A stretch of DNA of 64,000 nt, taken from NCBI RefSeq assembly GCF_000321225.1, contig NW_004450464.1:758205-822204 (forward strand), read 5' to 3'. Numbering within the stretch: position 1 is the first letter of the stretch; each line of letters opens with the position of its first letter. This DNA comes from Odobenus rosmarus divergens. Its lineage: Eukaryota; Chordata; Mammalia; Carnivora; Odobenidae. The notes under the pieces were generated by a model, which worked only from the letters and a program-made list of their open reading frames with translations, had not been told where the DNA came from and ran no database searches. Shown here piece after piece: positions 47,548-60,156 of this stretch. Both the position numbers and the translations under genes were made by a program.

Positions 47548-48639
47548 ATCTTAGAACTTCTCTTGGAGTCTACATACTTCTATTTTACATACAGCTCCAA
47601 CAAGAAGTATTATTTATTCTCCCAGACTAAATCAGTAAAAGGGAAGTGCATAAGCATTTGTAAATGAAAGCACTAAACTTTCTTCTTCCCCTCTTCCCTG
47701 AGAGACACTGAGTATAATAATGGCCCTTGGCTAAGAACTTAATTGAGTCCTTACTAGAACAATTACTTCAAACTTTCAGTTTTGAAACTAAGGAGACAGC
47801 CCTAAAGAAGTATGTGTTTCCTTTCTAATTCTCGGAATGCTTCAAAGAGTACCCACAGCAATTAGAGAAAGTGCTAAACACCATCACACGTGATAAGGTA
47901 ACTGACTGACTCTATGAAAAGGCTAGTGCCTTGAAAAATTATGAAGCAGTTTGGAAAACATTTGTTTTTCTCCTTAATATAGATTTAGCCTGCTGTCTAT
48001 GTTAATTAGTTTTATTCTTGGCACATATGTGTGAATGTGTCCAACAATTCTGATCTTTACTCTCTGAAAATGTGAGAACAGAAACCGACAAGCTGAAGTT
48101 GATGAAGGTGGTTACAGAGCAACAATGACCCGATTGACTAGACGGCACAGGTCACAGTTGCCCCTCTCCCTGGTCTGCTCCACAGACCTTGGGATGTTTA
48201 CAGCCAGCATCAATGATTTGGCTACAGGCTCATGGAATTAATCCAGTTTGAATGACTGCCTGGAGAAATAATGTAATGGGAAGAGGAGATTGGATCCTTC
48301 AGTAAATTCACCGGTTAAATGTTGAACACCATAAACGATGGGTAGGGATCTACATTAAAAAAAAAAAAAAAGTAGGAAGATCTTTGATAGATTGAAGTAG
48401 GAAAAGGGAAAAAGAGGACTCAGCATAAAAATTAGGAATTTGCCTATGATTTCTTAGGTAATTTTGCTTTCTAATCCGGAAAAAAAAATCATATCTCATG
48501 CACAGTTTTAACTATTTTCTTTGTTGTTTAGGTATAAATTATGAAAGACTTTTAAATGCAACAAAACGATTAGCAGTGTGTTCAATGGCAGAGTGGGTTT
48601 TCGTCCCTTCAGGACAGCCTGATGATATGATGCTGTTGT
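47548..48639. other. No gene recognised
   Basis: About 1.1 kb with an A-run at 48357-48371. No element named. Confidence 0.4.
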
Positions 48640-49634
<995 letters not shown>

Positions 49635-50030
49635 GTTAACAATGGACAAAGATGATGCTTTGCTTTTTGAAATATATAGATATATATACACATATATATA
49701 TAAACATACACATATATACATGAATGCATATACAAATTGTTGGTTTCACTATTCTTAGAGGGCATTCATGAAAGAATAAGTCTTGCACCTCTCAGAGAAG
49801 ATATCTGCCTCTTGTACATGGATGTATAGTACATCAGATGTATACAGTCACATAAAAATGCAAAAGAAAGAAAGCAACTTACAACTCTGTGAAGTGTAGG
49901 TAACTAGATTACTGATACCAATGCAAATGAGTCTTGTCCATATATATGCAAATAACTTTTGTCTTGAGGAGGGAGAACTGATTATTCTACTGGCCCACTA
50001 CCACTTCTGCCCTCCCATTAAAAAAAAAAA
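49635..50030 (+). pseudogene. Probable MAPK1IP1L 3' UTR part of the retrocopy
   Basis: Sequence after the pseudogene stop (TTAACAATGGACAAAGATGA) continues without a break and reads like 3' UTR, with a TA/CA microsatellite at about 49668-49736. An A-run at 50020-50031 could be the retrocopy's tail, or an A-run within a longer UTR. I cannot decide without the parental mRNA. Confidence 0.55.
49668..49736. repeat. TA/CA microsatellite
   Basis: ATATATAGATATATATACAC-type tract inside the presumed 3' UTR of the retrocopy. Confidence 0.85.
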
Positions 50031-50217
50031 AGTTTTGCATCTGTTTGTAAATCCATTTCAGTATTCATGATTAACATGGATATGTATGGCACTTTAAATT
50101 TTCCTTTGAAATAATTATAACATCTTACTGGAGGCTTCTTTAATTAATGAGTGAGATTAAAAAATCAATTTTGACATACATTCATTTTATATTTTTATAA
50201 TTGTCATGGTTGTTAAA

Positions 50218-50545
50218 AGGTAAACTGAGGCATGTTAAAATTTTTGAGAGTTTATTTGATCAAGATCAGTTTGAATCAGGCAGTGCCAAACCACAAGTGT
50301 TTAGGAGCTCTTCACCAACAGCAAGGGAGAGACTTTTATAGACGAAAGGTAGAAATAAAGCAAGGAAGTTATTGATTGGCTATAGCTTCAAGTCCATTTG
50401 GTTGTTTGTGATTGGTTATTCTTAGGTTTCTATTTCATAATTTTGAGGGATTTACAGGTTTAGATGTTGTTGTTGTTTACATACATTGCCATGGTAGTAC
50501 AGCACATCAGTCTAATGGCCTCTTTGTTTAATTACTTTAACATGT
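50218..50545 (-). mobile_element. Possible LTR-type repeat, reverse strand
   Basis: GAGAGTTTATTTGATCAAGA, AGTGCCAAACCACAAGTGTT, AACAGCAAGGGAGAGACTTT, TTATTGATTGGCTATAGCTT, GTTTGTGATTGGTTATTCTT and AATGGCCTCTTTGTTTAATT have the look of an LTR in reverse (paired ATTGGCT/ATTGGTT boxes). The family is not identified and the boundaries are approximate. Confidence 0.45.
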
Positions 50546-50949
50546 TTTTTTTTTTTAATTTTCTTTAATGGTTGTAATCCCACTTTAATAACTCCAGCTC
50601 GACAAGAAAAAGATTCCTGTCTGTCTGTCTTACCTTAGTGGTAATGGTGGGAAGATGACTAAAAGGACAAGGTGGAAAAGGCAAACGTGGCCTACTCATG
50701 TCTTTGATTTGCCTCTTTGGGGGAGAACACGATTTCCTATGTCTAGAGCACTGAGTGTGCAGCAGCCCTTGGAGGGGCTGGAAGCTCCATGATGAAAAAG
50801 AACCCACCACACTGAGAATTAACAATCCAATGGGCAGCTCTGGAAATATACTCAGGAAGAAGTTCCGATTCCCTTTTGTAACTACAGGACAAGGACCTTC
50901 AAGAAAGGAACAAATATGAAAGGCAGAAAGTTGGATTACATACGAACGA
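50546..50949. other. No gene recognised
   Basis: Begins with a T-run (50546-50556). An 86-codon reverse frame at 50565-50825 has no recognised domain. Confidence 0.4.
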
Positions 50950-51130
50950 CATGCATTGAGAATTATATATGTACTCTACTGAGTCATTTGTGACTCCTCA
51001 CTTAATCTTCATTAATAACACATAGAGCAAATTTGTTGATCCCTTTCTACAGATTTGGAAACTGGTGCTGGAAAACATTTAACACAAGCGAAACACCAAT
51101 TAGGAAGTAAAAATAAAGTCACAATTTCAT
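50950..51130 (-). repeat. MIR SINE, reverse strand, diverged
   Basis: CATTTGTGACTCCTCACTTA, ATCTTCATTAATAACACATA and CCCTTTCTACAGATTTGGAA follow reverse-complement MIR order. Weak. Confidence 0.5.
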
Positions 51131-52593
51131 GTATTAACAGTCTATCTTTCATTATAGTACCTGGGACCTGGGACCTCTAGCACACTTTCCCAGAAGGGTC
51201 AGCCAAATCTGTCTCACATGTACCTCAGGGCACAGTACTTTTACAACCATGCCATGCCAGTGATTCTGTTTACCCGCTTCCTGTGGTTTCAGTGATAATT
51301 TCTTCTGCAAAGCCTTCCAAATCCCAGAAACTTCATGATAGCATTTGCTGCTACTCCTATTGTCACATTACGTTCTTCTTGCTTAAGAAGAAACATGGTG
51401 CGAGTGTTATGTTGCACTTAGTTCTTCCACGGGGTCAAGACACTCTGTACTAAATGCAGAAATGTAGAGCTGGTCCTGGCACAGGCATGCAGACTGGTAT
51501 AGGGGCCTTCAAAGCCACTGTAACTGAAGCTGGTACTGGCATTGTGGACTCCCACCAAAGAGGTATGGATGACTGCCAAAAGATTTCTTCTGAAGGAAGA
51601 AAAGGTCTTTCACTCACCTTCTTAGCACACTCGGATAATAATGTGATAAAACTGCTTCTTTGAGTCTTTCACAGAGATTTTGAATGGGACATATTCATTA
51701 ACGTATATGGATTCATAGGGCTTGTTTATTTTTCAGACACAAGAACTTTCCATATATTCAAAGTTGGGCACAATGCCATGGTGAGCCGGCCTGGGGGACA
51801 AAGGATTTGAGTGGCAGAACTCATGCCATGCTCAAAAGCATAGCTCTCTTGAGTCATTTAGTATAAAAGAAAATACCTTAGATAGTTCACCATCTCCTAA
51901 AAGTATAACTGAATTACAGTTCACTGTATTAAAATTGATTCATTTCATAATTCTAAGGCATTAAAAGTGTACAGTTCTGGTCAGTAGACTGTTTAAAATA
52001 ACAAGAAAGTGTAATTTTTTTCAAACTTTAATTCAAAATTGTTTTAATAAACTAAAGTCTTGGTGCTTAAAACAATGAGCTTTTGTCATTGGGAAATCAT
52101 TCATAAGGAACACCTCTTTTACTGAAGATTCTGGTTAATGAGGCATCCGTAGAAAATAGGAGCAGTATCATATTTATTTTCACAATGTTTACCACAAAGT
52201 AAAAATCCAATGTACAATTGATTCCTGAATTTGGAGGAAGAATATTAGTTCAATCCAAATAATTGAGGGAAAACATAATTAAATATAAGCATTCAATATG
52301 TGGCTATAACAAACCATCTCTACTCAAACTGTGAATAGTATAGTGGAAATTATCCCAGTGGACAGACTGTATTCTGAGGGATTTGGAAAGAAAGAAGCAA
52401 GCATTTCCACAAGAAAAGCATGTCCTACTGCCACCTGGGATAGACTGGAACTATTTGGTGAGGTAACTGATCAGGTATTGCATTTCCTTGTGAGAGGGCA
52501 ATGAAAAAGTAGTTTTTACCCAGGAATGCATCCCTTTCCTAAGACCCTAAGATTGATACATAATGGCTTGAGGGGGAAGGAAAAAAGAGGCAG
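51131..52593. other. No gene recognised
   Basis: About 1.5 kb. A 69-codon frame at 51454-51663 is rich in glycine and threonine (GTGMQTG, GTGIVD), but I cannot match it to a protein. Confidence 0.4.
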
Positions 52594-52789
52594 CAGGTCA
52601 GCAAACTATAGCCAGCAAGCTAAACCGAACCTGTGGACTGTGACTATTTTTTAAAGAAAATTTAATTGGAACGTGGCCACATCCACTCATTTGCATATTG
52701 TCTGTGGCTGCAGCTGGGGGTAGAGCTTATTGATTGCCAAAGTCTGCACCGTCTGTATGGTCCTTTACAGAAAATGTTTGCCAATCCCA
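52594..52789 (-). mobile_element. hAT-type MITE (MER family), reverse strand
   Basis: CAGGTCAGCAAACTATAGCC, TTAAAGAAAATTTAATTGGA, TATGGTCCTTTACAGAAAAT and GTTTGCCAATCCC. Same family and direction as 47340-47547, with recognisable imperfect terminal inverted repeats (GTCAGCAAAC / GTTTGCCAAT). Confidence 0.75.
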
Positions 52790-53170
52790 ACCTTAGTATA
52801 ACAAGTCCAAGTGTGAAACCTACATCTTATATGAAAGATTTATTTGGAAACCTTTGAACTAACAAGCCTTAGCAAAGGTTACTATGTATAGATCATGACC
52901 TTAGAACCAGATAACTGGGCTTTAGGGAATAAATTCCTGGCTGACTTCACTTTCTTTATATTCAGGCTTATCCCACCAGGTACCAGGAAGTTCCCTTGCT
53001 CTTCTCTCTACAGTAAATCAAGTATTTCTTGTTATATGCTGTTTTTTATTCAAATCTATTTGGATTAAGGGATAGATTATTGTTCTGCAAATTATTTCAG
53101 TTGAATACACAAATGCGGTTAACTTGAGCATTCCCTGCAAGTTAAGAGCTGCCAAAGATAAAATGGATAG

Positions 53171-53445
53171 TATCTTAATCAGCTCAGGCTGCCATAGCAA
53201 AATTCCATTAACTATGTGGCTGAAATGACAGAAATTTATTTCTCCCAGTCTGGGAGTCTAGAAAGTCCAAATGAAAGTGCTAGCCAAATCAGGACATGAT
53301 GAGCGCTCTCTACTTGGCCTGTGCATGGCTGTCTTCACTGCCTTCTCACATAAATGCTTCTTTGTGCACACCCATGGAAAGAGAGAACCAGTGGGCTCTC
53401 TGGTATCTTTTTTTATGAAGGCACTAATCTCATCATGAGGCCTTC
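53171..53445 (-). mobile_element. MaLR LTR, reverse strand, partial
   Basis: TCTTAATCAGCTCAGGCTGC, AGCAAAATTCCATTAACTAT, CAGAAATTTATTTCTCCCAG, GTGCACACCCATGGAAAGAG and TATGAAGGCACTAATCTCAT are reverse MaLR landmarks. The part encoding the LTR start (normally ending 'CAGTCCATAACA') is missing. Confidence 0.75.
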
Positions 53446-53531
53446 ACCTTCACAATCTCAGAAAACAGCATTTGCAAGACTTTTTCACAAATCAAGTTGT
53501 ACTTCAAGCTTGCTTTAAAAAGCAGCTAGTT

Positions 53532-53721
53532 GGGGCACCTGGGTGGCTCAGTCGTTAAGCGGCTGCCTTCGGCTCAGGTCATGATCCCAGGGTCCTGGGA
53601 TGGAGCCCCACTTGGGCTCCCTGCTCAGCAGGGAGCCTGTTCCCCCTCAGCCTGCTACCCCTACTTGTGCTCTCTCTCTCTCTCTCACTGTCAAATAAAT
53701 AAATAAAATCTTTAAAAAAAA
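53532..53721 (+). mobile_element. CAN-SINE
   Basis: GGGGCACCTGGGTGGCTCAG head and TGTCAAATAAATAAATAAAA tail. Target duplication AAAAAGCAGCTA / AATAAGCAGCTA at 53517-53528 and about 53720-53731. Confidence 0.96.
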
Positions 53722-53946
53722 TAAGCAGCTACTACTAAGTTTTCTCCCTTCTGTAAGTTTGTTGATAGTCATTGGTTATTATTTTGGTTGACAAATACCC
53801 TGCACTTACTTAGATCTCTGTCATTTTTTATTAATAGATTTCTTCAATTGAGTACTTGAATTCATTCTAGATATAAAAAGAGAAACTGCAGTTGTCAAAG
53901 TATATTAAACATGTGTATTTACTTACCGTATCAGGGTTCTACTTTT

Positions 53947-54150
53947 AAAAAAAAAAGATTTATTTATTTGAGAGAGAGAATGTGCACACACATGAGCAGG
54001 GGGGAGGGGCAGAGGGAAAGAGAAACTTAAGCAGACTCTGCTGCTGAGCTCTGAGCCTGACACGGGGCTCGTACTCATGAACCTGAGATCATGACCTGAG
54101 CCGAAACCAAGAGTCGGTAGTTTAACCGACTCTGCCACCCAGGCACCCCT
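53947..54150 (-). mobile_element. CAN-SINE, older subtype, reverse strand
   Basis: AAAAAAAAAAGATTTATTTA tail and head ending TCTGCCACCCAGGCACCCC, with the older-subtype AACCAAGAGTCGGTAGTTTA block. Target duplication CAGGGTTCTACTTTT / CATGGTTCTACTTTT at about 53932-53946 and 54151-54165. Confidence 0.95.
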
Positions 54151-54279
54151 CATGGTTCTACTTTTGAGATAGTTTTAAAACAGTTTATTTTCATATAATA
54201 CCTACATGCAGCATTTTAGTTTAATTTGTTCTAAAAGTGGCTTAACCTAATCTAACCATTTGGTAGGGATGGCTCTGAC

Positions 54280-54340
54280 AAAAAAAATAAAAAATAAAAA
54301 ATATACATATATATAATACATACACACACATATATATAAA
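54280..54340. repeat. A-rich and TA/CA microsatellite
   Basis: AAAAAATAAAAAATAAAAAA followed by TATACATATATATAATACAT and ACACACACATATATATA. Confidence 0.85.
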
Positions 54341-56500
54341 TGTGAAGAAATCTTTTTAATAGGTGAAAGTTTGACAAACTTTCTCGTGCAGCCCTACCAT
54401 GAATGACAACAGCTGGATCAGGAATTCCTATCTATCTCTTGAATGTAATCAAAGAGGCGCAGAGATATGGAGTCTGTGAGTTCTGGGGAGCCAAGTGCAA
54501 GAACAAAAGCCAAGTTAAAATTGTGGAGAGCAAAACAGACCACACTTAAAACTAAAAGCCTAAAGGAGACCATTTTGCCCAAAGGATACTGAAAGAACAA
54601 ACCAGGTTCCAGACAGAAGCATTGTTTCCAGGGACAGTCCCCAAAATACTGTCTGACTCTATTTATCCAAACCTTTGTAATACACTTCTCTACTTCTCTT
54701 TTTGTTTAAGTGATCTTCAACAGGTTTCAGTTCCTTGCAATCAATGATCCCTGTCTAGAATAGAAATTGGTACCTAGGATATAGCAGCAAGACAGAGATT
54801 CTCAATGGTATGAATTTGCCTAATGTTTTGAGAAAGCAAAGCAGGAAGAGGCTAGAAGGGCTAGAATATTATCTGTAGGGTACACTGGGGACTTATCTAA
54901 TTAATTTCTTTACTGTAACCTGAAGGGATTTAAGTCAGACCACTGAAAGAAGATTTCGGGGTGCTAGGATGCAGAATATAAGGTTAATGTAGGTGTTCCT
55001 TATGACCGTAAATAAAGTTTTAGTAAGGAAGAGATTTGCTCTAGTCCAAGATGACCCTGATGAGAGCAGAGAATGAAAAACAAAGTGCTCACACTAGTGT
55101 AAAGGCACATGGGATTGTCATTAGGAGAAAGATGAAAGGGCCAAGAGTGAGGGTGACTCCACGATGAGGGGAGAAGACTTGGTATTTTGTCCTGTGGGGA
55201 AAATATCTGTAAAAGATTCCCAGAAGAATCAGGGATTTAGGGAGTAAGGGAGTCAAATGGATCCAGGATTAAGGGAAAAGACATTTAAAAAGCAAATCCG
55301 GTTCAAATTACAAAATTGGCATAGCTACAAAGAGGACACACTAAGCCTCATCATTTGTTAAATTCATTAATTCACATATGTTTTCTTATAAATATTACAA
55401 GTAAATTGTTTACAAATAAAATTAGAGTTAAGTGCTTTTAAAAAAAAAAGAAATCAGAGTTAGGAATCCTGTGTTCTATACCATGGAGTCCTAGAGAAGA
55501 GAACAAAATCACAGAGAAGGTTAAGTGACATTATCTGGAAAAGTAGGTCAAAGCATGGGGTATAGAAGAGGAAAGTAAGGTGAGACGAATACGGGATTAG
55601 ACCTCATAAATAGTCCTGAGATATTAACTGGCAAGAAACTCCTCTTTTTCCTATGAGAAGGGTGTGGCTGAAAGCAAAGGGACAGGAACTAGGAGGCGAA
55701 GAGTTGAGGTAACAAGAAACTTATATTAAAGCAATTCAGCAGATAGGAGAGGAGGCAGAAGCAGCATTCATTAGTCTCCAAAGTATACTTTTAGCAAGCA
55801 TTGTTTTCTACTTTGGGACAGTTGTAAATATCTGACATCTGAGGGAAACACCTACACTTTTTGAAACTGCTCTTTAATTTCTCACTAAAGTGAAATTCGA
55901 AAGAAATAACTTTTTCCCCTCTGACAATTCACAAGTAGAATGATTACAGACTATTCAGTTACTTTGTACTAACAAAATCTATTTTCGAAAGTTTAGGGTT
56001 TTTCTGTTCTTTTCATTGTATAAGATAATCTCTCAATTGATAGTGCTTAAATTGAGTCAGAAGATAAACCTTGCCAAAAAAAAAAAGAAAAAGGAAAGGA
56101 TTTTATTTAGGCTCTGACATAATTCATTGTATTTGCGACTCTACATGAATGATGAAACCCAAACTTATAAATGCACTTTTATATGGCTGTCGAGAAACAC
56201 AAACACAGCCACTATTTATCTGATGACATTGGAGAGAAATATAGTTCCCAAATGATGTGAGGTTAAATCGACAAAGACAAGGTGAATTGTAAAGGGAAGC
56301 ACTTAACTGGTGAAACCAATCAGCACAGACAAGCGATCAAGGAGGCATTGTCACTTTTTCTTCCTCAAGAAAAAGGGTTCTGCTGTTGGGCTTTGGGGAC
56401 ACAGTATCTTAATTATTACATCAAATGTTTACTTCATTTTGCCTTAATGACAAATCATTAAGTCTCCATTTGACATGAATCTGACTGTTGATGATTCTAA
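54341..56500. other. No gene recognised
   Basis: About 2.2 kb, purine-rich on the + strand between about 54900 and 55800. One minimal A-tail insertion with duplicated flanks is noted at 55417-55464. No gene or clear repeat was identified. Confidence 0.4.
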
Positions 56501-56504
56501 GCAA

Positions 56505-56830
56505 TCTCAGCTCAAATATCCCTTTACTACACTGTATTTTTAGTATCTGCTTACTTACCTGTCTCCCTTACCTGTAACTGTAGACTCACTGAGGACAAGG
56601 ATAAATCTAATACAGCAGTTTTCAAAGTGTAGTTCCCAGGACCAGCAGCATCAGCATCAGCATCAGCATTAGCTAAGAAATGGTTCAAATGCAAATTCTC
56701 AGGCCCCGGTCCAGAACCCAGGACTCTGCTTGAAGGAGTCCTTCTGGTGATTCAGATATTAATGGTTTTGAGAACCACTGATGATAAATCACATTCAGGC
56801 ACTAAGCACAATACATGGCAGAGTGTAGAA
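56505..56830 (+). mobile_element. LINE-2 3' end split by a MER5A
   Basis: L2-like 3' UTR text at 56505-56610 (CTCAAATATCCCTTTACTAC, TGTAGACTCACTGAGGACAA, GGATAAATC) resumes after the MER5A with CAGGCACTAAGCACAATACA, then TGGCAGAGTG (56797-56825). Confidence 0.65.
56616..56780 (+). mobile_element. MER5A hAT DNA transposon
   Basis: CAGTTTTCAAAGTGTAGTTC at the left end, GGTTCAAATGCAAATTCTCA and GGCCCCGGTCCAGAACCCAG inside, and TTTTGAGAACCACTG at the right end match MER5A end to end. An added CATCAG microsatellite (about four units) lies at 56643-56672. Non-coding. Confidence 0.88.
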
Positions 56831-56959
56831 TCCAGCAGGGAAAATTAGGTCTATGGGGAAACCGATCTTGTGCTACTTTCAGCATACATATTACATGCTA
56901 GAGATAGTATTACCTATTGTCTTGTGCAGAATTCAATTCAACTTCCTTTTAGACTGGGG

Positions 56960-57165
56960 GCATCAGGAAAAGTTTCTGATTTAGATAACAATTCTTTTAC
57001 TCCATAACACCGTAAACTGCCTTAGGGCATTTTCCAGACTTTCTCCTTTCTTTCACTGTGTGGTCCTTAATGGAAATTACTATGCCCATTTCTTAGACCT
57101 CAAGAGACCAGAACCCGTAGCATGTGGTAGATATTTACTATATATCAAATGAAGGAATGAGTGTT
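56960..57165 (+). mobile_element. LINE-2 3' end, diverged
   Basis: TAACACCGTAAACTGCCTTA, TTCACTGTGTGGTCCTTAAT, GTAGCATGTGGTAGATATTT and ATCAAATGAAGGAATGAGTG follow the L2 3' end, including its GAATGA-type terminus. Confidence 0.55.
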
Positions 57166-58329
57166 ATCAACCCTATAGAAAGTCAGCTTTCCATTTACAA
57201 TTGCCTACTACTGAAATTTATAAATAAATACTTCAGTAATAAGTTCCATCTTCAGAATTTCCCTACTCTGATACAGGTTGGAAAGTATTAATCCCATTCA
57301 CATTAGATAATGCTTATTACCAAACTGTTCAGTCACTCTTTGCTGAGAAAACACAACATTCTGGGATTCTGGGGATTCAAAGCATTTCACCAACAAGTTT
57401 TTTATAATTATGCCCATTCTCTTTAAGACAATGAGCTATTTGAAAGCGGTAAGCCAAGAGTTAGAAAACAACACCTGTTAATAGAAGAATAACTTTATTT
57501 GTGATGTTCTTAACTCACTAAGAAGTAAGACAGATACTTCTAGAGACACCTAGATAGCCCTTTGTTTATTTTAGGTTTAAGTGAAGATACTCATACCAGC
57601 TTCACCAGCTCATTGGTTCAGTGTGACCAAGCACAGCAACCACTATAGATACTAAAAGACACACCATTCTAACCCTTCCTATCTTCCCAACTATTCATAT
57701 TCAAAGGGATAGAAAGGGGCTTCAAAGGCCTGGACGCACTCTTCTCAAAACCACCCTTCTATATTGCAGAATATAGAAAATATCCCCTAGCATAGAAAAT
57801 TCTTTGATCTACACAGTTTCCTTGAGCATAACTTCAGAATACAGTCTCACAAATTTGTATAACTAATTCTGATTATTCACCCTCATGCTAAATACCAGTT
57901 TCACTTTTTTACTATCTGGAGAGCGTCTTTCTTTTTTTACAACATATAAAATAAAACCTATGTAAAACCTATGCCTTTCTTTCCATTTACAAATGTTATT
58001 CTTCACTATTGATGAACTCAAATATTTTCCAGCCTCATGTCTATGAATTTCTCATGTGCTATGGAAAATGGTCCCAGCAAAGGGACCTTTTACAGCTAAA
58101 CTATTTCCAAAATCCTACCTACTCTACCGCTAATAATATCTCAGTCCATCCTGTAATGAAATGACCCCTACCCTGAATGAGTTTGAAATGTAAGAAAAGT
58201 AAAAAGAAAAAATTTTAAAAAGTCAAATTCCTTTTCCCAAGCCACTTTTCTTTTTCTGCCTGATGAAATTCTGCTTATTCTTTAAGTAACCTACTTTGTG
58301 AAACTGCCTCCCATTTTATTGATACCCTC
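57166..58329. other. No gene recognised
   Basis: About 1.15 kb with no named element. The last few hundred bases may be eroded L2. Confidence 0.4.
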
Positions 58330-59850
58330 TTCTGATTCAGTCCATGGATGTGGTACAATCTAGATGCTGATGATTCACAAGTGCATACTTCATCCCTCCT
58401 GAGCTCCAGGGCCATACAACCCACTTACCACTGGACACCTCAAGGTAGCTTTCGAAACACTTCAGTATCCCTGGAACTTAACTTATAATCATCTCTCCCA
58501 AAACCCATCCCTGGTACTCAAGTCTTTCCATATATAATTTTCAGTCCAAAATCTGATCACCCTCTTACCCTTTGTAGCCAAACCATTTCCCAAATCTTGC
58601 TCTTTCCAACTAATTATATTTCAAATCTATCTACCTGACTCTATCTCTACCACCACCACCCTAGTTCAAGCCAGCCATGTTTGTCTCTGACCTGGATCAC
58701 TGTAGTCATCACTTAAATGGCCCTGCTGCCCACACTTGAATCCAGCAACCCGACTGGATATCTATAACTACAAATCCAGTCATGTCGCTCCCAAATTGTA
58801 ACCTGTCCATGGTGTCCTATTGCTTTACAATGAGGTTTGCATAATTTTTACCCTGATCTATAAGGCCTTGCTTAGTCTCAACTCTTTACTAAGGCCTAGA
58901 AAGCCTTACCTCTCCAGTTTTATCTCCTGCTAGTCTGCTCTGCACTCTCTGTGATCTAGCCAAACTGGCTCTCATTTTCTCAGATAAGCCAAATGGTTGC
59001 TCTATCTTCTGATCTTTACTCAGACTGCTTCCTCTGACTATATGCCTTTTCATATGTGTTCCCTTTCAGTAAGCTTCAACTTAAATAGTACTTTCTCAAA
59101 GACACTGTGTCAGATTGTATTTTTTCCCAAAAATGGCCATATAGCACAGCAATATTATCATCTTGTATGCTTTCCCAGAAGCTTGTCCCTTGTTCATCAA
59201 GAGCTGGAGTCTATTTCCCCTCCTCTTTAAACTTGGCTGGCTTGTGACTTCTCCAACCAGTATGGCAGCAGTGGTGCTATATGACTTCTGGGACTAAGTC
59301 ATAAAAGAGATGCAGCTTCTGCCTGGCTCTTTCTTGGAACACTTGCCTTTGGAACTCATTCATAATGCTCTGATGAAGCCCAAGCACATGTAGAGGCTGT
59401 ATTTAGGTGTCCTGGCCAGCTATACCAACTAAGATCTTAGCCAACAGTCAGCATCGAGTACCACACATGCAAACAAATGTTCTTCAGATAATTCCAGCTT
59501 CTGTGCTCTCTAGTTGAGTCTTCAGATATTAAAGGGGTGAGACCAGTCATCACACTGTGTCCTATTTGAATGCTCGATTCACTGAATCTGTGAACATAAT
59601 GCTTGTTTGATGCACTAAATGTGAAGTTAATTTGTTACGCTTCCCTAATAATTGGAAGAGTTGCCTTCCTTGGTCCTTCCTTGAGACTAGGTCCTGCTGT
59701 CATAGACATCTCAGCTTACTTTTTACTATGTCATTAATGTCTGCTTTTACCTTGGAAATTTGATGAAGATAGGGATTTTATCCACTTTGTTTACTACTAT
59801 ATTCACAGTGTAGATATTCAGTAAATATTCCTAAAATTACTGAATAAAAT
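58330..59850 (+). mobile_element. LINE-2, about 1 kb of ORF2/3' UTR, split by an LTR
   Basis: L2 landmarks in order: AGATGCTGATGATTCACAAG, CCTCCTGAGCTCCAGGGCCA, CCACCACCCTAGTTCAAGCC, CTGACCTGGATCACTGTAGT, AAATCCAGTCATGTCGCTCC, ACCCTGATCTATAAGGCCTT, CTCTGTGATCTAGCCAAACT, CTTTACTCAGACTGCTTCCT. After the LTR at about 59150-59645 it resumes (ACCTTGGAAATTTGATGAAG, AGTGTAGATATTCAGTAAAT) to its 3' end. The frame at 58997-59230 is decayed L2 running into the LTR. Confidence 0.75.
59150..59645 (+). mobile_element. MaLR LTR (MLT1-type) inside an L2
   Basis: CATCAAGAGCTGGAGTCTAT, CCCCTCCTCTTTAAACTTGG, GTCATAAAAGAGATGCAGCT, TTCTTGGAACACTTGCCTTT, GATGAAGCCCAAGCACATGT, AGCCAACAGTCAGCATCGAG and TTGAGTCTTCAGATATTAAA are MLT1-type landmarks. 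Both ends are eroded, so the boundaries are approximate. Confidence 0.7.
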
Positions 59851-59970
59851 TCTGTTTAAATAAAGAAAGAAGAGCTTGGCATTCAGAAATTGAAAAAGAA
59901 GCTAAAATGAGCACCAGAGAAATAATGGATGGCTGACTTTCAGTAAATCCTTTAGAAACACATGAAGGTA

Positions 59971-60147
59971 GGGGCTCCAGGGTGGTTCAGTTACTTAAGC
60001 ATCTGCCTCTTGATTTCAGCTCAGGTCATGATCTTAGGATCATGAGATTGAGCCCTCTTTCAGGCTCTGCACTCAGTGGGGAGTCTGCTTCAGATTCTCT
60101 CTGTCTCCCTCTGCCCCCCCAATAATAAGGAAATAAATCTTTAAAAA
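59971..60147 (+). mobile_element. CAN-SINE, older subtype
   Basis: GGGGCTCCAGGGTGGTTCAG head, CTGCCTCTTGATTTCAGCTC, GATCATGAGATTGAGCCCTC and AAATAAATCTTTAAAAAA tail. Target duplication ATGAAGGTA at 59962-59970 and 60148-60156. Confidence 0.94.
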
Positions 60148-60156
60148 ATGAAGGTA

